From Hydractinia symbiolongicarpus (lineage: Eukaryota; Cnidaria; Hydrozoa; Anthoathecata; Hydractiniidae), in assembly GCF_029227915.1 (NCBI RefSeq), contig NC_079883.1:26906001-26970000 (forward strand): a stretch of DNA of 64,000 nucleotides, read 5' to 3'. Made by a program: the position numbers and the translations under genes. Shown in pieces: positions 59,926 to 64,000 of the stretch (position 1 is the first letter of the stretch; each line of letters begins with the position of its first letter). Below the pieces are notes generated by a model, which was not told where the DNA came from, ran no database searches, and worked only from the letters and a program-made list of their open reading frames with translations.

Positions 59926-60260
59926 CCCTATTGTAAATTTAGGACTATCCATATAGTAGCTATAACGTGGGGAAGGTTTTTGAATAAACTATAATAAGAA
60001 ATGTATGGTACGAAGACTGTTTTTTCATGCATAAAAATACAAACACTAGCAAAGAGTTCTGGGGACTATCTATCTATTAAAATAACTTGTACACGAAATG
60101 CAGAATTAATTACAAAAAATTGATAATGGCACAATGCAGTAAAGTAACCTGAAAACAACCTTGCCATTTTGTTCGTAGTTATAAAAACGTTGAGTGAGCT
60201 GTGGAAATCCACTATTAAAGCGAAACATTTGCTTGGTTATTGAAACAAAACGAAACAACC

Positions 60261-60311
60261 CAACCTCGTTCCCAGGGCATTTTTCAGGGGCTACAAGACT
60301 CTGGGGATGAA
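60261..60311. mobile_element. Short MITE-like element
   Basis: The ends are CAACCTCGTTCCCAGGGCA and AAGACTCTGGGGATGAAAC, with TTTTTCAGGGGCTAC between them. Confidence 0.5.
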
Positions 60312-61128
60312 ACAACCGTAACCAAATCGATTATTAGGGATAACCAAATATAATAAAAACGATAACCACTCCTCCAATGTATTTAATGAAACCAAATCGA
60401 AATAACAAAGTGATTTCGTTTCTTTTCGAAATATTGTGATTTTTTTGTTTCTCAAGGAAAAAACTGTTGTGGTTTCGAATTTATCGAGAAAACTGATAAT
60501 ATTTTTGATTTTCTAATAAAAATCCAACATTTCTAACGATTTTGGAAGGCACAGCTACAGAAAGAAGTCTGCTCCGTTGCACTCTCATTTTAGATATCCA
60601 TCTATGGTGATCATGATTAGATGGCGAACAACAGAAATTTTGAGTATTCACGCAGAAAATAAAAACTTAAAATCTCTCCTTTTGCAATCTCTCTAATGTA
60701 ATGTACATCATACCTTTGCAAATTTCATATACAGCTAAAAAAACAAACAACAACAACAGCCACAACAAGATAAAAAAACGGTCCAGACAAGTTTAATGCT
60801 CGGCGGCCAGTAACAAGTAAGTAAAAAGTCAAAACAATGTTCTTGTGATTGCCACTCTCACATAAAATCTTCTAGCAGTGTTTCTTCTGTAAAGCGACAT
60901 AATTTATAAAAATAATTTTCCGTGTTGTCAAAACTTATTGTTTTCTGTTACATTAGTAATTTATTTATTCAGGACAACCACGCTATTTTCTCCAAAGGTC
61001 AAAAGTTCATCCACCATTTTCTTGTCCTACGGAAATGCAACCTCGGTCTTGTGGCCCCTTCTTGACCGTTACTTTATCAACAAGGCAATGTTCCGCAGAT
61101 AAAGTGTGATGATTTGATGCTGACCAAA

Positions 61129-61209
61129 CACGTCCCCAGCACTTTTTGTCTCTTTTTTTACTGAACGGCGGGACGAAAAAAAAGAGACAAAAGGCGCTGG
61201 GGACGAGTT
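61129..61209. mobile_element. Hairpin MITE-like element
   Basis: The left arm CGTCCCCAGCACTTTTTGTC is mirrored by GACAAAAGGCGCTGGGGACG, extended by TCTTTTTTT / AAAAAAAGA. The whole element folds back around ACTGAACGGCGGGACG. It is the best-preserved palindromic copy of the family. Confidence 0.7.
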
Positions 61210-64000
61210 TAGGTGCTGACTTGATTTAATCCAAGTAAGCCAGCCCTTCAAAACAAGAAAATTTTTCAATTACATATGTCGAGTTTTGAAAGTTGGTTTA
61301 CTTCACCAAGCCGGATGAATCAGCCAAGATGTGTGGTCTAGACTTATAAAATTATAACTGATCGAGTTAAATCGGTAGATGGGCATGCATGAAAGTTTAT
61401 AAAACCCCTCACATGTAACACAAACCTTGTGAGTATATTGTAGTACATTAGTGACGTAGCTTCTATCTGCTTGGTGAAGCTTTGTCTCAAGTCTACTCCC
61501 TACATGTAATTGCGATTTCTCTCCCGTTTTGTAAGTGACTTATAAGCTAGTCAAGCCGCTTCATTTAATCCCCCTCCCCTTCCCCCTCTCCCATAACTAG
61601 TCATTTATAATCTAAAATATTCATAAATTAAATAGTAAATGCCACTTTTACTTGTTGAAAAAACTAAAATATATATAAAATCTTACCACAAGATGAAAAC
61701 AACAGCAGTGTTCATTTGGTGACACATCTGTTACTCATAAAAAAAACACGCTTACTCCTGGGCCACTTTAATCATTTCTAAAATCACTTGTCTACACAAA
61801 CTTTTCCATTACGATATATACGACTAATCTTTTGTTGGACATTCTGAAACCTTCTTTGTTACTCGCTATCTTTACTGTTAATTTAAAACACAACGTTACT
61901 CAACATTTTTATTCCAAACAAATTAAAGAAAACTAATATATATATATATAAATTATAGATTCATTTTCAGTACTTTGTAAACAAACCACGAAATCATAAA
62001 ATAGTTGGTTAAAATGTAAACACACGTAAACGAACTTCAAGATTTAAAGTTATGAAAAAATAAATACGCGGAAATAAGCTGGAGCAAAGACTCATATTTA
62101 ATTCTTTCTTTTCTTAATTTTTAGCAATTTGACATAGAACTCAAGCTTCCCTTATTTTGTAAGAAAAATTATTGACAGAAGATGCTCGGTTGTCTCTTGT
62201 CTGGACAGGCTAAGTGATTTACAACAACAAAGAAACAGTAATTAGCTATATCTATTATTAGAAAGAAGTTCGATTCAAAAAAAATTAGCCAGACTCTGCT
62301 TAGGCACGAGTTTAGTTCTTGTTCAGTTTCCAAACAAATAATAGTGATATAATGAACAACAAGTGGTCAACTGCATAATGTGTAACTGATTTTTTTTCCT
62401 GTTTAAAAATGTATAACTTGTGATGTGTACATAAGATCTGTAGAGTAGATGTTTATATTACGCAAAGTACATACTTCAACATTGACGATATCTTCTAAGA
62501 ATCAAATTATATGATTGCGTGCTGTTGGTACAAAAATTCAAATAAACAGCCAGACAGTTACAACTTTTTTTATAACTTTTTTAAAGTAAAGTGTTTTGAC
62601 CTCTTCAGACAAGCCTATTCAAGCAAAGTTTGACGGGTCATTAATTTTGTTAAACAAAACTTTAGTTGACAGGTAGGCTCTTATGAAAATCTCTGTTAAA
62701 AGAGGTACTTGAAATTAAACTGAAAGATGCTCATAGATGCATACAACCAACGCCTTACTTCCTTGTTAGTAGCCTCCTTTAAATAGCGATAACGCCCTAT
62801 TTACAATAGAACGCCCTACTTACAAAGAAGTAAGGTAAAAACCTGCCAATTTTAATAACGCCCTCTACAATAAAACAAACGCCCTTCGTAGTAAATAGAA
62901 AGGTGCGTGCATAACAACGTCTGTACATAACATTATTAATTTCTCAATCAAAGATTTTTATATAAACAAACATTTTTATGGTGTTATTTTCCATAGTAAT
63001 CAGATCTTGCGCGCAGTATGTAAAATTTGTTTAATAAAAAAACAGTGGTATAAACAAACCTTTCTTCCTACTAGCTCATGTCATATATTAAATTAACTTC
63101 CTCGTGTGATGCAGAGACTAAAAGACTTAAAGAAAGGCTTGTGTTCCACCGTTCTGTGAATAATTTTTAAATTCACAGCTTAGTATGCTAGCCTGTAACA
63201 AAAACAACCTCAAGTAATTCTGACCATGATGAGTCGATTGCTTGTTTGTGGCCGCCTGTTGTGTGAGCATCAGAAAGAAGCGACTTAATAGTTTTCAAGA
63301 CAAGATGTTTGATTGTGAGTCATTTTCTGCAAATAATATGATTATGTCATTTTTATAATTAAAAAATTAAAAGTTTTTTTAAAAAATACTTACCCTTTTT
63401 TTACCTGCACATTACTGGAAGGTACGGTAGCCCGCAACTGCCAAAAAGAACCACAAAGCAAATGTTGCGGTAAATGTCAAGACAAAAAAAAGTTACGACT
63501 TTTATTACGATAAATGTCGTGGCAAAAGCAGAAGTCACAGTCAAAGATACATTCATGATTTAAACTATGTTGCTCAAACGCGTGTGTTTGATCAACATGT
63601 CTGAAGTCACAGATGAAGTGGATTTATTTGATGTAGAGAAGCATTTTGATACAGTAATTAAATACTGCTATAACAATGAGTTACTGTGCTTTCTTCTAAA
63701 TGTTTTTTACAGGGACTAGGATCATGATAGAAAGGTGAATTCTGTCTTATAGTATTGATTTATTATTTAATGACTTTCTGGAAAAGCATCATAGAATTGT
63801 AACGAACTCTAGGATTACGACTTTACAACTTGTAGAGAAAGCGAAAGCGTGGAATTGAGGAGATGCAAATCCGTTTAGTGCAAGAAAAAATAAAAGAAAT
63901 AATAAATGATCTTGACACTGCTGTAATTTATCGAAGTATTTGGCATTCTTTATAGCGGAGAGAGAATGAGAGTACACATGTTAATTGTGTAACGTACAAG

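Larger units (their letters stand above)
57845..64000. other. Upstream flank of the RTK gene, otherwise gene-poor
   Basis: The receptor promoter should lie near its left end, though no TATA box or start site can be assigned with confidence. The rest is AT-rich with a (TA)n run, four inverted-repeat elements, a stretch with repeated GTCCTA/GGACAT words (about 59160-59560) and an AACGCCCT-rich patch (about 62785-62890). No multi-exon gene could be built. Confidence 0.5.

Noticed and set aside
63597-63728. Possible first exon starting MSEVTDEVDLFDVEKHFDT near the right edge
   Set aside because: The donor (GTAATT) is weak, and joining to the acceptor near 63712 gives a stop within five codons. 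There is not enough evidence for a gene.

Overview
This is a strongly AT-rich piece of an animal nuclear genome. Genes are split by many small GT-AG introns, the encoded proteins are metazoan-specific (kinesin light chain, a receptor tyrosine kinase), and simple repeats, minisatellites, short inverted-repeat elements and LINE fragments are scattered through it. An early-branching metazoan, most likely a cnidarian (perhaps a hydrozoan), fits best. That placement is inferred from protein and repeat style, not proven. All gene models were built by hand from splice sites and reading frame; no search or transcript data were available.  Layout. (1) 1-5339: gene-poor, with degenerate repeats and inverted-repeat elements. 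(2) 5340-13223, minus strand: a complete 16-exon kinesin light chain gene (624 aa), with an unexplained, frame-compatible extra exon inside its largest intron. (3) 13224-17003: presumed 5' flank of the kinesin gene, with a cluster of MITE-like elements ending in CCTCGTCCCCAG. (4) 17004-19763, plus strand: a two-exon gene joining 13 tandem copies of a TYVDNxxNRxLGRVG repeat to a TKL-like protein kinase domain (843 aa). (5) 19764-22275: gene-poor. (6) 22276-57844, minus strand: one 54-exon receptor tyrosine kinase gene of about 35.6 kb (2,096 aa). It has a signal peptide, a three-fold repeated ectodomain, one membrane helix, a split kinase domain and a tyrosine-bearing tail. A small two-exon secreted-protein gene lies on the opposite strand inside intron 2. 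(7) 57845-64000: gene-poor upstream region with more MITE-like elements.  The main discovery is the receptor ectodomain. It consists of three consecutive blocks of 15 exons each (514, 525 and 537 residues). Corresponding exons have the same phase and nearly the same length in all three blocks. Each block encodes a cysteine-rich box followed by three fibronectin-III-like units. The cysteine box resembles that of anosmin-1 in spacing, but this is only an impression from memory. The other genes show no operon-like link to it; the two kinases are neighbours, but nothing in the sequence shows that they act together. The receptor introns carry two copies of one LINE family, a foldback element, perfect short palindromes and at least six unrelated tandem arrays.
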